Below are positions 9,802 to 18,271 of a stretch of DNA of 64,000 nucleotides, piece by piece. The stretch is from CAXNKH01 sp049296795 (GTDB lineage: Bacteria > Pseudomonadota > Gammaproteobacteria > Burkholderiales > Burkholderiaceae_C). The first letter of the stretch is position 1; every line of letters begins with the position of its first letter. The stretch is taken from NCBI GenBank assembly GCA_049296795.1, contig JBAQTC010000007.1:160293-224292 (forward strand), in the 5' to 3' direction. The position numbers were made by a program, and so were the translations under genes. The notes below the pieces were generated by a model, which worked only from the letters and a program-made list of their open reading frames with translations, was not told where the DNA came from and ran no database searches.

Positions 9802-10260
9802 ATGAGTTCCATTAAGTTGTCGGTTAACGGTGATAACTCGAATGTCGATGTCACACCCGAAACCCCTTTGTTGTGGGTGTTGCGCGAAAATTTAAAACTG
9901 ACGGGAACCAAGTTTGGTTGTGGGATTGCCCAGTGCGGGGCTTGCACGGTTCATGTCAATGGCGCACCGGTTCGGTCTTGCGTGACACCGGTGGCATCCG
10001 TATCGGGAAAAACAGTGACCACGATTGAGGGTTTGTCACCTGACTCGAGTCACAAATTGCAACGCGCCTGGATCGCTGAGCAAGTACCCCAATGTGGCTA
10101 TTGCCAATCCGGACAAATCATGCAGGCCGCTGCTTTGCTCGACAAGAACAAAAATCCGAACCGAGAGCAGATTGTTGCCCACATGAATGGCAATATTTGC
10201 CGCTGCGGAACCTACCCGCGCATTGTTCGAGCCATCCAACGCGCAGCCAAGGAGGCTTGA
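9802..10260 (+). CDS. (2Fe-2S) small subunit of a molybdenum hydroxylase (isoquinoline 1-oxidoreductase alpha type)
   Basis: Electron-transfer subunit carrying two [2Fe-2S] clusters. A plant-ferredoxin-like domain is seen as FGCGIAQCGACTVHV near residues 37-51, followed by the helical cluster domain with QCGYCQSGQI and NICRCGTY. The 152-residue length is standard. GGGAGA precedes the ATG at 9802; an in-frame ATG at 9778 is less likely. The large subunit starts 3 nt downstream. No FAD subunit is adjacent, as in isoquinoline oxidoreductase and related periplasmic aldehyde oxidases that pass electrons to cytochromes. Confidence 0.95.
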   Translation: MSSIKLSVNGDNSNVDVTPETPLLWVLRENLKLTGTKFGCGIAQCGACTVHVNGAPVRSCVTPVASVSGKTVTTIEGLSPDSSHKLQRAWIAEQVPQCGYCQSGQIMQAAALLDKNKNPNREQIVAHMNGNICRCGTYPRIVRAIQRAAKEA

Positions 10261-10263
10261 ACC

Positions 10264-12489
10264 ATGAACACACAGAACCCAATCCTCAATACCGAACTGA
10301 ACCGCCGAACATTTCTGGCGGGAACAGGTGGGCTTACTTTTTCCTTGACGCTTGGCGGCGGTCTGTTGTCGTCAGCTGCCAACGCTCAGGCGAACGACCC
10401 TGCCACCAAGATAGGTGCCTGGGTCACGATCGGCTTTGACGACAGCATCACCGTGCTGGCGCCGACTGCCGAAATGGGGCAAGGCACTTTGACGGCTTTG
10501 CCCTTGATTTTGGCCGAAGAGCTCGATGCCGATTGGTCCAAAGTCAGGGCCGAATTTGCGCCACCCAACCCCAAGGTCTATGGCAATCCGCACAAGCTGC
10601 TGAATGGCGGCCAAGCGTCGTTGGCCAGTGTTGCGGTTCCTGGTTATTTCATGCCCTTGCGGTTGGCCGGTGCCCAGGTTCGGCGCGTATTACTCGATGC
10701 CGTAGCTGCCAAGTGGAATGTCCCATTGGCCGAGTTGAGTACGCAAGCCGGACAGGTGATCCATGCCAAGTCCAATCGACATATCAGCTACGGCGATGTC
10801 GCCAAATTTGCCAGCGTACCGGCCGAATTGCCCAAAGTGACTGAGGCCGATCTGAAGAAGCCAGAGCAATTCCGCTTGATTGGTCGCAATGACATTGGGC
10901 GCAGCGATGTGGCCTCCAAGGTCAACGGCTCGGCCCAATTTGGCATGGATGTTCAGGTTCCTGGCATGGTGTACGCGACGGTTCTGGAGTCGCCGATGGA
11001 GGGGGCCAAGGCTGAGAACGTCAACACGGCCGAGGTAATGCAAGTACCCGGTGTCACCAAGGTCATCACTTTACCCTTTGGTGTGGCGGTCATTGGGACA
11101 TCGGTCCAAGCGACTCGGATCGCTCGGGCCCTGCTCAAAGCCAAAGTAAGCTGGAACACCAGCACGGCGGTGGCAGCTAAATTCGACTCGCAGAAAGCCC
11201 AAGAAGACTATGCGCGCCATGGCCAGGATCCCAATGCCAAGGCGCTGGACCATTACAAGAAAGGTGATGCGGCTAACGCCTTGGGCTCGGCCAATAAGCT
11301 CATCACCGCAACTTACGGTTCAGAGCATTGCTACCACGCCCAGATGGAGCCGATGAACTGTGTGGCCAAGGTGGCGGCCGATGGCTTGTCAGCTGAGCTA
11401 TGGGTCGGAACCCAGTTTGCTTTTCTCGCCACGATCGTGGCTTCGGGCATCCTAAAAACCACGCCCGACAAGATCAAGGTTCATCAATACCTGGTCGGCG
11501 GCGGTTTTGGCCGGCGTATCGCGCCCGACATCGTGGCCCAGGCCGTGGTGTTGGCCAACATCACCAAGCAGCCGGTCAAGCTGATTTTGACGCGCGAGGA
11601 CGACATGGCCGCTGCGCGCATGCGTCCCATGACCCACCATGTCATGAAAGCGGGTTTGGACGCCAGCGGCAATCTGGTGGGCTGGCGCCATCGGATCGTT
11701 GCTGAAAACGTCGATGCCATGGCGGCCCCGGCCAGGTTCCAGGCGACTGGCGGCAAAGACTACGTCGGTTGGGCTGGCTCTGATTTGCCGCACTATGGCA
11801 TTCCACATGTCGTGGCTGAGGGTGTGCGCGAGATCCGTGGCATGCGGGTCCAGCCCTTGCGCGGCATTGGTGCTGGTTACAACAAATTTGCCATCGAAGC
11901 CTTCATGGATGAAGTCGCTCAGGCCAAGGGCGTTGATCCGCTGGCTTTGCGGCTTGAACTGACCAAGGACGACAGCCGGGCCCAGGCGGTGATTCGCGCT
12001 GTGGCCGAGATGGCCGACTTCAAACGCAAGCGCAAAGACCGTGGCTTAGGGCTTGCTTTTTCGGATTACCACGGCACGCTGTCAGCCGGTGTGGCCGAAG
12101 TTTCGCTGAATCGGAAAACCGGAAAAATCAAGGTCCATAACTTTTGGATCACGGTGGACCCCGGTTTGGTGATTCAGCCGGTCAACGTTCAAGCCCAGTT
12201 GGAAGGATCGGTGGTGTTTGGTCTGTCGCTTGCCCTGTTGGAGGAATTGACCATCAAAGATGGCGCTGTCGTGCAGTCTAATTTCAATGATTACCCGGTT
12301 CTGCGTATGAGCGACATGCCCGAGATCCATTCCAAAATCGTGGCTTCCAATGCCGCGCCGACGGGCATGGGTGAAATCGGTGTTTTACCTGTGGCCCCGG
12401 CCATCGCCAATGCTGTTTTTCAGTTGACCGGTAAGCGCTTGCGCCACCTGCCCATGTCACCGGATCGGGTGAAACAGGCGCTGGCCTGA
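10264..12489 (+). CDS. molybdopterin-binding large subunit of a xanthine dehydrogenase-family hydroxylase (IorB-like)
   Basis: Catalytic subunit binding molybdenum cofactor. The N-terminus NRRTFLAGTGG followed by a hydrophobic stretch and ANAQA is a twin-arginine export signal, so the complex is probably folded in the cytoplasm and exported with the small subunit. VGGGFGRRI is the cofactor-binding loop, and GMGEIG near the C-terminus holds the invariant catalytic glutamate. The 741-residue length matches IorB/aldehyde oxidase types. The substrate is not predictable; isoquinoline, N-heterocycles or aldehydes are candidates. No XdhC-type maturation gene or cytochrome subunit is adjacent. Confidence 0.92.
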   Translation: MNTQNPILNTELNRRTFLAGTGGLTFSLTLGGGLLSSAANAQANDPATKIGAWVTIGFDDSITVLAPTAEMGQGTLTALPLILAEELDADWSKVRAEFAPPNPKVYGNPHKLLNGGQASLASVAVPGYFMPLRLAGAQVRRVLLDAVAAKWNVPLAELSTQAGQVIHAKSNRHISYGDVAKFASVPAELPKVTEADLKKPEQFRLIGRNDIGRSDVASKVNGSAQFGMDVQVPGMVYATVLESPMEGAKAENVNTAEVMQVPGVTKVITLPFGVAVIGTSVQATRIARALLKAKVSWNTSTAVAAKFDSQKAQEDYARHGQDPNAKALDHYKKGDAANALGSANKLITATYGSEHCYHAQMEPMNCVAKVAADGLSAELWVGTQFAFLATIVASGILKTTPDKIKVHQYLVGGGFGRRIAPDIVAQAVVLANITKQPVKLILTREDDMAAARMRPMTHHVMKAGLDASGNLVGWRHRIVAENVDAMAAPARFQATGGKDYVGWAGSDLPHYGIPHVVAEGVREIRGMRVQPLRGIGAGYNKFAIEAFMDEVAQAKGVDPLALRLELTKDDSRAQAVIRAVAEMADFKRKRKDRGLGLAFSDYHGTLSAGVAEVSLNRKTGKIKVHNFWITVDPGLVIQPVNVQAQLEGSVVFGLSLALLEELTIKDGAVVQSNFNDYPVLRMSDMPEIHSKIVASNAAPTGMGEIGVLPVAPAIANAVFQLTGKRLRHLPMSPDRVKQALA

Positions 12490-12512
12490 GTTGTAAAGCC
12501 CAGCGCGGTCTG

Positions 12513-12923
12513 TCAGGGTTCCGGGGTTCCGGTATCTTTCAGGCCGTGGCTGAGCTCTAAGCGGGCAACGCTGGCGAGCGCTTGGTATTTGGTTCGGAAC
12601 ATTTCGAGATCGACTTCATCGAGTTCTTCAAGATCAATCAAGGCATTGTGTGCGCCTTGGGTGACGCGAATCAGTTCATCGAGTTTGATCTGGATCGCTT
12701 CGGTGTCGCGATTCTGGGTGTTCTGGATCAGGAAAACCATCAAGAATGTGATGATGGTGGTTCCGGTGTTGATGACCAGTTGCCAAGTGTCGCTGAATCC
12801 AAACAGTGGGCCAGTGATGATCCAGAATGCAATCACGCCAACGGCAATAAGAAACACCCGGGGCCGGCCACAAAAATGAGCCGCTCTTTTGGCTAACTGA
12901 GAATACCAAGCCGTACTGCGCAT
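12513..12923 (-). CDS. low-affinity iron permease family membrane protein
   Basis: A 136-residue protein with two membrane segments (about residues 22-40 and 50-66) and the family sequence INTGTTIITFLMVFLIQNTQNRD followed by a charged C-terminal helix. This matches the bacterial low-affinity iron permease (Fet4-like) family. True iron transport by such short bacterial members is not established. It faces the oxidoreductase operon tail-to-tail and is divergent from the monooxygenase gene. Confidence 0.85.
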   Translation of the reverse strand: MRSTAWYSQLAKRAAHFCGRPRVFLIAVGVIAFWIITGPLFGFSDTWQLVINTGTTIITFLMVFLIQNTQNRDTEAIQIKLDELIRVTQGAHNALIDLEELDEVDLEMFRTKYQALASVARLELSHGLKDTGTPEP

Positions 12924-13048
12924 GACATCCCTCGAATCGGAGTTGAAAGTTTCTGCATCTTACTCAGGACTGCACAACCGTGTAGGGATTGGATAAGTCC
13001 GGATAATGGCGTGGCTCTTAGCCAGGTACAACAGAAATAGATATAGAA

Positions 13049-14683
13049 ATGCAAAATACCAAACAAAAAGGCGATAGCCTCAATCCGGAGTTCGACGTGG
13101 TGGTGGTGGGTGCTGGTTTTGCTGGCCTTTACACCTTGCATCGCTTGAGCCAGCTGGGAATGAAGGTGCGGGTATTCGAAGCCGGTAGTGGCGTTGGCGG
13201 CACCTGGTTCTGGAACCGCTATCCCGGTGCCCGCTGCGACGTCGAGAGCCTAGAGTATTCCTATTCTTTTGATGACAAGCTACAGCAAGAATGGACTTGG
13301 GCTGACCGGTTCGCCGCCCAACCCGACATCCTGCGGTATGCCAATCACGTCGCCGACCGCTTCGAATTACGTCCGCACATTGCGCTCAATACCCGCGTCA
13401 TCTCTGCTGTGTTTGACCAAGAGAGCACACGCTGGACGCTGCAAACCGATCATGGAAACAGTGTCAGCGCCCGGTTTTGCATCATGGCCTCGGGCAACCT
13501 CTCGCTACCGCGGGTGCCAAAATTTGAAGGGCTGGAAAGTTTTCGAGGCAACTGGTACCACAGCGGTTTATGGCCCGATAAAAAGGTGGACTTTTCGGGT
13601 CAACGGGTTGGTGTGATCGGGACCGGTTCCTCGGGTATCCAGATGATTCCGCAGATCGCCCAGCAGGCCAAGCACCTGTATGTTTTTCAACGTACCGCTA
13701 ATTTCAGCGTGCCTGCTGAGAACCGTCCGCTGACACGCGAAGCCGATCAAGCCCACAAAGCGCACTACCCTGAGCGCAGAGCAGAAGCCAGGCGCACACC
13801 GTTCGGCATTGCGGGTCACCCGCCACCACTCAAATCGGCACTAGAAGACCTGCCCGTGGAGCATCAGCGTGTCTATGAAAGCAAATGGGAAACTGGCGGC
13901 AACATCAGTTTTCTGTACGCTTACAAGGATTTGCTGGTGAACCGAGAGGCCAATGAAACGGCCAGTGAATTCGTTCGTCAGAAAATTCTTAAAACGGTAG
14001 TTGACCCCCAAGTGGCTGAGTTATTGCTGCCCAAAGACCATCACATTGGCACCAAGCGACTGTGCCTAGATACCGGATATTTTGAGACCTATAACCGGGA
14101 CAATGTGACGCTGGTCAATGTGAAGGAAGCGCCGATTGAGGCCATCACGCCGCAGGGCTTGCGCACGCAAGCGGCGGATTACGAACTCGATGCGATTGTT
14201 TTTGCGACCGGCTTCGATGCCATGACGGGTGCTTTGCTCGATATCGAAATCACTGGGAAAACCGGCACATCACTCAGAGAGAAGTGGTCGTCCGGGCCGC
14301 GCACCTACCTGGGACTGATGACGGCGGGATTCCCCAATCTGTTCATCATCACTGGACCAGGCAGTCCGTCGGTGAAAACCAATATGATTGCCGCCATCGA
14401 GCAGCATGTCGACTGGATCACCGACTGCCTGAGTCACTTGCAATCGCGTGGTGTCACTTGCATTGAGCCCGATCTGTTGCGGGAGAACGACTGGGTCGAG
14501 CACGTCAACGAAGTCGCCGACACAACGCTTTATCCCCTGGCCGACTCCTGGTATTTAGGTTCCAACATCCCAGGTAAGCCTCGCGTTTTCATGCCCTATG
14601 TCGCCGGTTTAGACAAATACCGAAAAATCTGCGACGACATCGCTTCGAAAAATTACGAAGGCTTCGTGTTGACAAGTTATTGA
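13049..14683 (+). CDS. flavin-containing Baeyer-Villiger-type monooxygenase
   Basis: FAD- and NADPH-dependent monooxygenase that would insert oxygen next to a carbonyl in cyclic or linear ketones. The first Rossmann motif GAGFAGLYTLHRL is near residue 22 and a second, GVIGTGSSGIQ, near residue 188. Between them the Baeyer-Villiger fingerprint FRGNWYHSGLWP (FxGxxxHxxxWP) begins at residue 165. The 544-residue length matches cyclohexanone monooxygenase-like enzymes. The substrate is unknown. It stands alone, divergent from the iron-permease-like gene, so it is probably a single-gene unit. Confidence 0.93.
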   Translation: MQNTKQKGDSLNPEFDVVVVGAGFAGLYTLHRLSQLGMKVRVFEAGSGVGGTWFWNRYPGARCDVESLEYSYSFDDKLQQEWTWADRFAAQPDILRYANHVADRFELRPHIALNTRVISAVFDQESTRWTLQTDHGNSVSARFCIMASGNLSLPRVPKFEGLESFRGNWYHSGLWPDKKVDFSGQRVGVIGTGSSGIQMIPQIAQQAKHLYVFQRTANFSVPAENRPLTREADQAHKAHYPERRAEARRTPFGIAGHPPPLKSALEDLPVEHQRVYESKWETGGNISFLYAYKDLLVNREANETASEFVRQKILKTVVDPQVAELLLPKDHHIGTKRLCLDTGYFETYNRDNVTLVNVKEAPIEAITPQGLRTQAADYELDAIVFATGFDAMTGALLDIEITGKTGTSLREKWSSGPRTYLGLMTAGFPNLFIITGPGSPSVKTNMIAAIEQHVDWITDCLSHLQSRGVTCIEPDLLRENDWVEHVNEVADTTLYPLADSWYLGSNIPGKPRVFMPYVAGLDKYRKICDDIASKNYEGFVLTSY

Positions 14684-14711
14684 TCTTTTTTTAAACAGTG
14701 ACACTCGACAT

Positions 14712-15075
14712 TCCTTTCATCTTGCCCCCAGCTTCGCTTGAACCGGAGCCGGTCAGCAGCGCACTCAGCTCCGCGGCTGTCCCCCTTGCCGGCCTGGGGC
14801 CGACAATTCCTCCTTGATGCCGCTTTGCTGAGCGCACCACTGCCCTGCTCCTGCCAAGGTATCGGGTTCTCCAACGCAGAATACCGACCATGCTAGATGC
14901 CCGGGTGTTTGGGGTGGGCGGCGCAGCGGCATCAAGGCGGAGCCCAAAGGGCGGGGGACAGCCGCGGAGCTGCCCACTCCAAGCGCCAGGGCGTACACCA
15001 GTAAGCAAGCAGCGTCCTTGCATCGGTACGCAGACTGACCTGGAGATCCGGGTTGTCATGAATTTTGAAACTCTC
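14712..15075. repeat. dispersed hairpin repeat, copy A
   Basis: Most of the gene-free stretch 14684-15268 is a repeat whose second copy is at 17939-18257. Perfect 19-bp arms, AGCTCCGCGGCTGTCCCCC at 14767-14785 and its complement at 14953-14971, enclose a second pair, CTTGATGCCGCT at 14813-14824 and AGCGGCATCAAG at 14926-14937. The whole could fold as one long cruciform or RNA hairpin. Shared blocks include CTGCTCCTGCCAAGGTATCG and GATGCCCGGGTGTTTGGGG. Similarity ends at TTTGAAACTCTC. No protein is convincingly encoded inside. After the repeat, 15076-15268 holds only the leader of the next gene. Confidence 0.8.
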
Positions 15076-15268
15076 AATAAGAACAATTCCAGTTTTTGGA
15101 ATGCTCTGTTGCACCCCAAGCCCTTCTTCATTGCAGATTTATGGCCTAAGGTTGGAGAACTCGGTGGATTGGCTCCAGATCAGGTGTCTGCTCACTTGGT
15201 GCGGGCGGCCATAGCAATTAACCTAGCTCGAGGGGGTGTGGTTTTTAAACCCTTGGAAGGGGGATGTC

Positions 15269-15565
15269 ATGAAAATAAAATTCCTGAAAACAGCTGTGTT
15301 TGTCGCAGCGGGTTTGATGGCGGTTGGAGCTCTGGCTGAAGCGACCTATTTGCCTGCTGAAAACGATGAATTTATAGCCAACAGTCCGTCCCAGATTGAG
15401 GAGGACGCAAAATCAAATCCATCTAGCTTGATCGCCGAGGATTTTGATTTCGGACAGCTCCCCGCCACGGCTGCCGGCTTTGAGGCCCGTGAGTTGGGCC
15501 CACAAAAAGAACTGCCGGTCATGGACTTTGGCCGGGACTGGGAATCAGACTACTCTGATGAATGA
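15269..15565 (+). CDS. small exported protein of unknown function
   Basis: A 98-residue product with a clear signal peptide: MKIKFLKTAVFVAAGLMAVG, then ALAEA with cleavage probably after ALA. The mature part is short, acidic and low in cysteine, ending in DFGRDWESDYSDE. GGAAGGGGG lies upstream of the ATG at 15269, and a strong terminator follows 22 nt after the stop, so it is a single-gene unit. I do not recognise the family. Confidence 0.7.
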   Translation: MKIKFLKTAVFVAAGLMAVGALAEATYLPAENDEFIANSPSQIEEDAKSNPSSLIAEDFDFGQLPATAAGFEARELGPQKELPVMDFGRDWESDYSDE

Positions 15566-15586
15566 GCCCAAACTGGCAGTACAGAC

Positions 15587-15610
15587 ATCCCGCCCCAGAG
15601 GCGGGATTTT
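15587..15610 (+). terminator. Rho-independent terminator
   Basis: Stem ATCCCGCC / GGCGGGAT with a 5-nt loop (CCAGA) followed by a short T run. It ends transcription of the small exported protein gene and separates it from the SRP RNA read on the other strand. Confidence 0.85.
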
Positions 15611-15619
15611 CAAATGAAG

Positions 15620-15716
15620 TTGACGAGCCTGATCCCGGCACTGGCTCCACAGTTAGGGCTGCTTGGTTCCCCACCTGACCCGGTTGGCCGCTTCACCATG
15701 CGGGAGGGCCCGTCGC
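15620..15716 (-). ncRNA. ffs: signal recognition particle 4.5S RNA
   Basis: Read on the minus strand, the RNA contains the conserved SRP apical domain: GGGTCAGGTGGGGAACCAAG then CAGCCCTAAC, with a GGAA tetraloop closed by GG/CC (compensatory to CC/GG in E. coli). It also has CTCCCGCATGGTG and AGTGCCGGGAT, which match E. coli 4.5S blocks. The ends pair: GACGGGCC at 15714-15707 with GGCTCGTC at 15629-15622. It binds Ffh and directs membrane-protein ribosomes to FtsY. It lies divergently upstream of dnaX. The exact ends are approximate. Confidence 0.93.
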
Positions 15717-15721
15717 GGCCT

Positions 15722-15727
15722 ATTGTA
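15722..15727 (-). promoter_or_regulatory. -10 element of the SRP RNA promoter
   Basis: TACAAT on the minus strand, placed so that transcription would start near 15715, exactly at the 5' end expected from the terminal helix of the RNA. No good -35 box was seen. Confidence 0.55.
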
Positions 15728-15796
15728 AGGGCATGGAAGGCCAAGACGGGTCCATGCCATGGGAAAACAAAAGGGGTCACGCCGTAGAATCGAGCC

Positions 15797-17512
15797 ATGT
15801 CCTATCTTGTGCTCGCCCGAAAGTACCGTCCCCGCAATTTCTCGGAGATGGTGGGTCAAGAGCACGTGGTGCGTGCTTTGAGCAATGCGCTGACCACGCA
15901 ACGCTTGCACCATGCTTATTTATTTACCGGAACCCGAGGCGTGGGCAAGACCACGGTGGCGCGGATTTTGGCGAAGTCCTTGAACTGTCAGGGGCCAGAC
16001 GGTTTAGGGGGCATTACGGCTACACCTTGTGGTGTATGTCAGGCCTGCTGTGACATTGATGCGGGTCGGTTTATCGATTACACCGAGCTTGATGCGGCTT
16101 CCAATCGGGGTGTTGACGAAGTGCAGTCGCTGCTGGAACAAGCTGTCTACAAGCCGGTTCAGGGGCGTTTCAAGGTCTTCATGATCGACGAAGTTCACAT
16201 GCTGACCAATACCGCTTTCAACGCCATGTTGAAGACACTGGAGGAGCCCCCCGAATACTTGAAATTCGTGCTGGCCACCACCGATCCGCAAAAAGTTCCC
16301 GTGACCGTGTTGTCGCGCTGCCTCCAATTCAATTTACGCCCGATGGCACCGGAAACAATTCGGGATCACCTGGCGCAAGTGCTACAAGCTGAAGGCATCA
16401 GCAGCGACGCCCAGTCGCTGCGTTTGCTGGCACGGGGCGCACGAGGCTCAATGCGTGATGCCCTGTCGTTGACTGATCAAGCCGTGGCCTTCGGCTCGGG
16501 TGCGCTGGAAGAAAACCAGGTGCGACAAATGCTGGGCAGCGTGGACCGCTCCTATGTATTCAAGTTGCTCATGGCCTTGGCTCAGGGGGATGCCAAAACG
16601 GTGGTCGATACCTCGGAAACTTTGCGCCTGCATGGCTTGAGTGCAGCGTCAACGCTGGAAGAAATGAGCGTCATTTTGCAACGCATGGCGGTGCTGCAGG
16701 CGGTTGTATCGATCAATGATGAGCAAGATCCAGAGGCTCAAGAAACAGCGCAGTTGGCTGCTTTGATGCCACCCGATGAGACCCAGTTGCTCTACAGCAT
16801 GTGCTTGCATGGACGCACCGAGCTGGGCTTGGCACCCGATGAATATGCAGCACTCACCATGGTTTTATTGCGTCTTTTCGCGTTCAAACCAACGTCCGCT
16901 ACCGTGGAATCTGCTCAAAAAAAAACACTGATTGAGCCCAAGCCCCAACCAGTTCAGCAGCTCCAACCACCTCCGATTTCCGTTCCTCCAGCGCTGGCCC
17001 AGCCAGCAATCGAGCCAAGCGTGCAGGCGCTCACCGTTCGGCTCCAGCCAGAGCCGGGTTTGCGCAGCATGCCTCGGTCGCAAGAAACAGCGTCTTTGCC
17101 AGAACCCCAAGCGCAGCTTTCCCCCAGCGTAGAAGGTGATTTCTGGCATTCGGTCGTCCTTCAATTGATCAAAGACGAAGCGGTTACTGCCTTGGTACGC
17201 GAGTTGGCGTTGCAGTCGCAGCTGGTGGCGCATGACGCCGATCAATGGCTGTTGCGGATCGAACGTGAATCCTTGAATCAGTCCACCAGTCGGGAGCGTT
17301 TGCAAGCAGCGTTGCAGCTCATCGGACAGGGCAGTGTTCAGTTGGCGGTCGAGGTGGGACGGGTCAGTGACAGCCCGGCACGACGAATTGCTGCAGCTGC
17401 GGCCGAGCGACAACAACGCGCAGAAAAAATCATTGAAGAAGATCCGTTCGTCCAGTCGATGATGCGCGATTTTGGCGCGAAAATCGTTCCAGGCAGTATC
17501 AAACCCTCTTGA
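15797..17512 (+). CDS. dnaX: DNA polymerase III subunit tau (gamma by slippage)
   Basis: Clamp-loader ATPase. The 571-residue product has Walker A GTRGVGKTT near residue 45, a zinc module beginning C64 and including CGVCQACCDI, DEVHMLT (Walker B), the sensor motif LSRCLQF, then domain III and a proline/glutamine-rich linker from about residue 380. The C-terminal part carries tau functions. An A9 run at 16917-16925, right at the end of domain III, can slip to give a short gamma-like product (separate entry). The ATG at 15797 has no strong ribosome-binding site. It is followed by ybaB and recR, the classical dnaX-ybaB-recR order. Confidence 0.98.
   Translation: MSYLVLARKYRPRNFSEMVGQEHVVRALSNALTTQRLHHAYLFTGTRGVGKTTVARILAKSLNCQGPDGLGGITATPCGVCQACCDIDAGRFIDYTELDAASNRGVDEVQSLLEQAVYKPVQGRFKVFMIDEVHMLTNTAFNAMLKTLEEPPEYLKFVLATTDPQKVPVTVLSRCLQFNLRPMAPETIRDHLAQVLQAEGISSDAQSLRLLARGARGSMRDALSLTDQAVAFGSGALEENQVRQMLGSVDRSYVFKLLMALAQGDAKTVVDTSETLRLHGLSAASTLEEMSVILQRMAVLQAVVSINDEQDPEAQETAQLAALMPPDETQLLYSMCLHGRTELGLAPDEYAALTMVLLRLFAFKPTSATVESAQKKTLIEPKPQPVQQLQPPPISVPPALAQPAIEPSVQALTVRLQPEPGLRSMPRSQETASLPEPQAQLSPSVEGDFWHSVVLQLIKDEAVTALVRELALQSQLVAHDADQWLLRIERESLNQSTSRERLQAALQLIGQGSVQLAVEVGRVSDSPARRIAAAAAERQQRAEKIIEEDPFVQSMMRDFGAKIVPGSIKPS
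16916..16935 (+). other. candidate slippage site producing the gamma subunit of DnaX
   Basis: The zero frame reads CAA AAA AAA ACA CTG through nine consecutive A residues. A -1 shift at A-AAA-AAA gives Asn-Thr-Asp then TGA at 16933-16935. A +1 shift gives His then TGA at 16929-16931. Either yields a product of about 377-379 residues ending after clamp-loader domains I-III, the design known for dnaX in E. coli (ribosomal frameshift) and Thermus (transcriptional slippage on A9). Slippage itself is inferred. Confidence 0.65.
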
Positions 17513-17564
17513 AACCTTGCGCGGCCCAACTTTAGCGCCGCCTCCTCAGACCAGAAAGAACATT

Positions 17565-17897
17565 ATGTTTAACAAAGGACAACTCGCCGGACTCATGAAA
17601 CAAGCCCAGGCGATGCAGGACAATATGAAGAAAGCCCAGGAGGAGCTCGGTCATATTGAAGTGTCGGGCGAGTCCGGTTCGGGCTTGGTAAAAATCACCA
17701 TGACTTGTAAACATGAGGTGCGCCGGGTCACCATCGATCCTAGCTTGCTGGCCGAGGATAAGGACATGCTGGAAGACCTGGTGGCTGCTGCTTTCAATGA
17801 TGCGGTGCGCAAGGCCGAAGAGACCAGCCAGGGAAAAATGGGCAAGATCTCCGCCGGCATGCCGGGTCTGCCCGGGGGCATGAAATTCCCGTTTTAA
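17565..17897 (+). CDS. ybaB: YbaB/EbfC nucleoid-associated protein
   Basis: Small DNA-binding protein (110 residues, dimeric 'tweezer' fold) found between dnaX and recR in most bacteria. It begins MFNKGQLAGLMKQAQAMQ and continues with the VSGESGSGLVKITM and ISAGMPGLPGGMKFPF family blocks. The ATG at 17565 is chosen because it matches the family N-terminus; the frame is open further upstream without a family match. It lies 52 nt after dnaX and is probably cotranscribed. Confidence 0.95.
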   Translation: MFNKGQLAGLMKQAQAMQDNMKKAQEELGHIEVSGESGSGLVKITMTCKHEVRRVTIDPSLLAEDKDMLEDLVAAAFNDAVRKAEETSQGKMGKISAGMPGLPGGMKFPF

Positions 17898-17938
17898 GCG
17901 CCCGTGATGGATGTTCCCCAAATGATGGCAGGCGACAG

Positions 17939-18257
17939 CCCTTTTACCTTGACTCCGGCTTGGTTGGAACGGGAGCAAGTCAGCGGCGCACTCAACTCCG
18001 CGGCTGTCCCCCGTGTCGGCCTAGGGCCGACTCCTCCTCCTTTATGCCGCTGCGCTGAGAGCACCACCGACCTGCTCCTGCCAAGGTATCGGGTTTTCCA
18101 ACGTCGCATACCGACCACGCTTGATGCCCGGGTGTTTGGGGTGGGCTGCGCAGCGGCATCAAGGAGGAGGCCAAAGGGCGGGGGACAGCCGCGGAGCTGC
18201 CTACCCCAAGCGCCTGGGCATAGCCAAGACTATCGATGTCGTGTATTTGAAACTCTC
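17939..18257. repeat. dispersed hairpin repeat, copy B
   Basis: The 374-nt gap between ybaB and recR is mostly a second copy of the repeat at 14712-15075, about 45 nt shorter because of a deletion near its end. It keeps the outer arms (CTCCGCGGCTGTCCCCCG and its complement near 18178-18197) and the inner ATGCCGCTGCGC/GCGCAGCGGCAT pair. It interrupts an otherwise tight dnaX-ybaB-recR operon, so it inserted there or arose as a long transcribed hairpin. Confidence 0.8.
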
Positions 18258-18271
18258 CATAAATCCCTGCC

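Noticed and set aside
15058..15339. A 93-codon plus-strand frame starting MNFETLNK with a protein-like middle part (HLVRAAIAINLARGG).
   Set aside because: Its start lies in the tail of the dispersed repeat, it has no good ribosome-binding site, and its last third overlaps the signal-peptide gene at 15269 in another frame. Too weak to call, though a decayed gene is possible.
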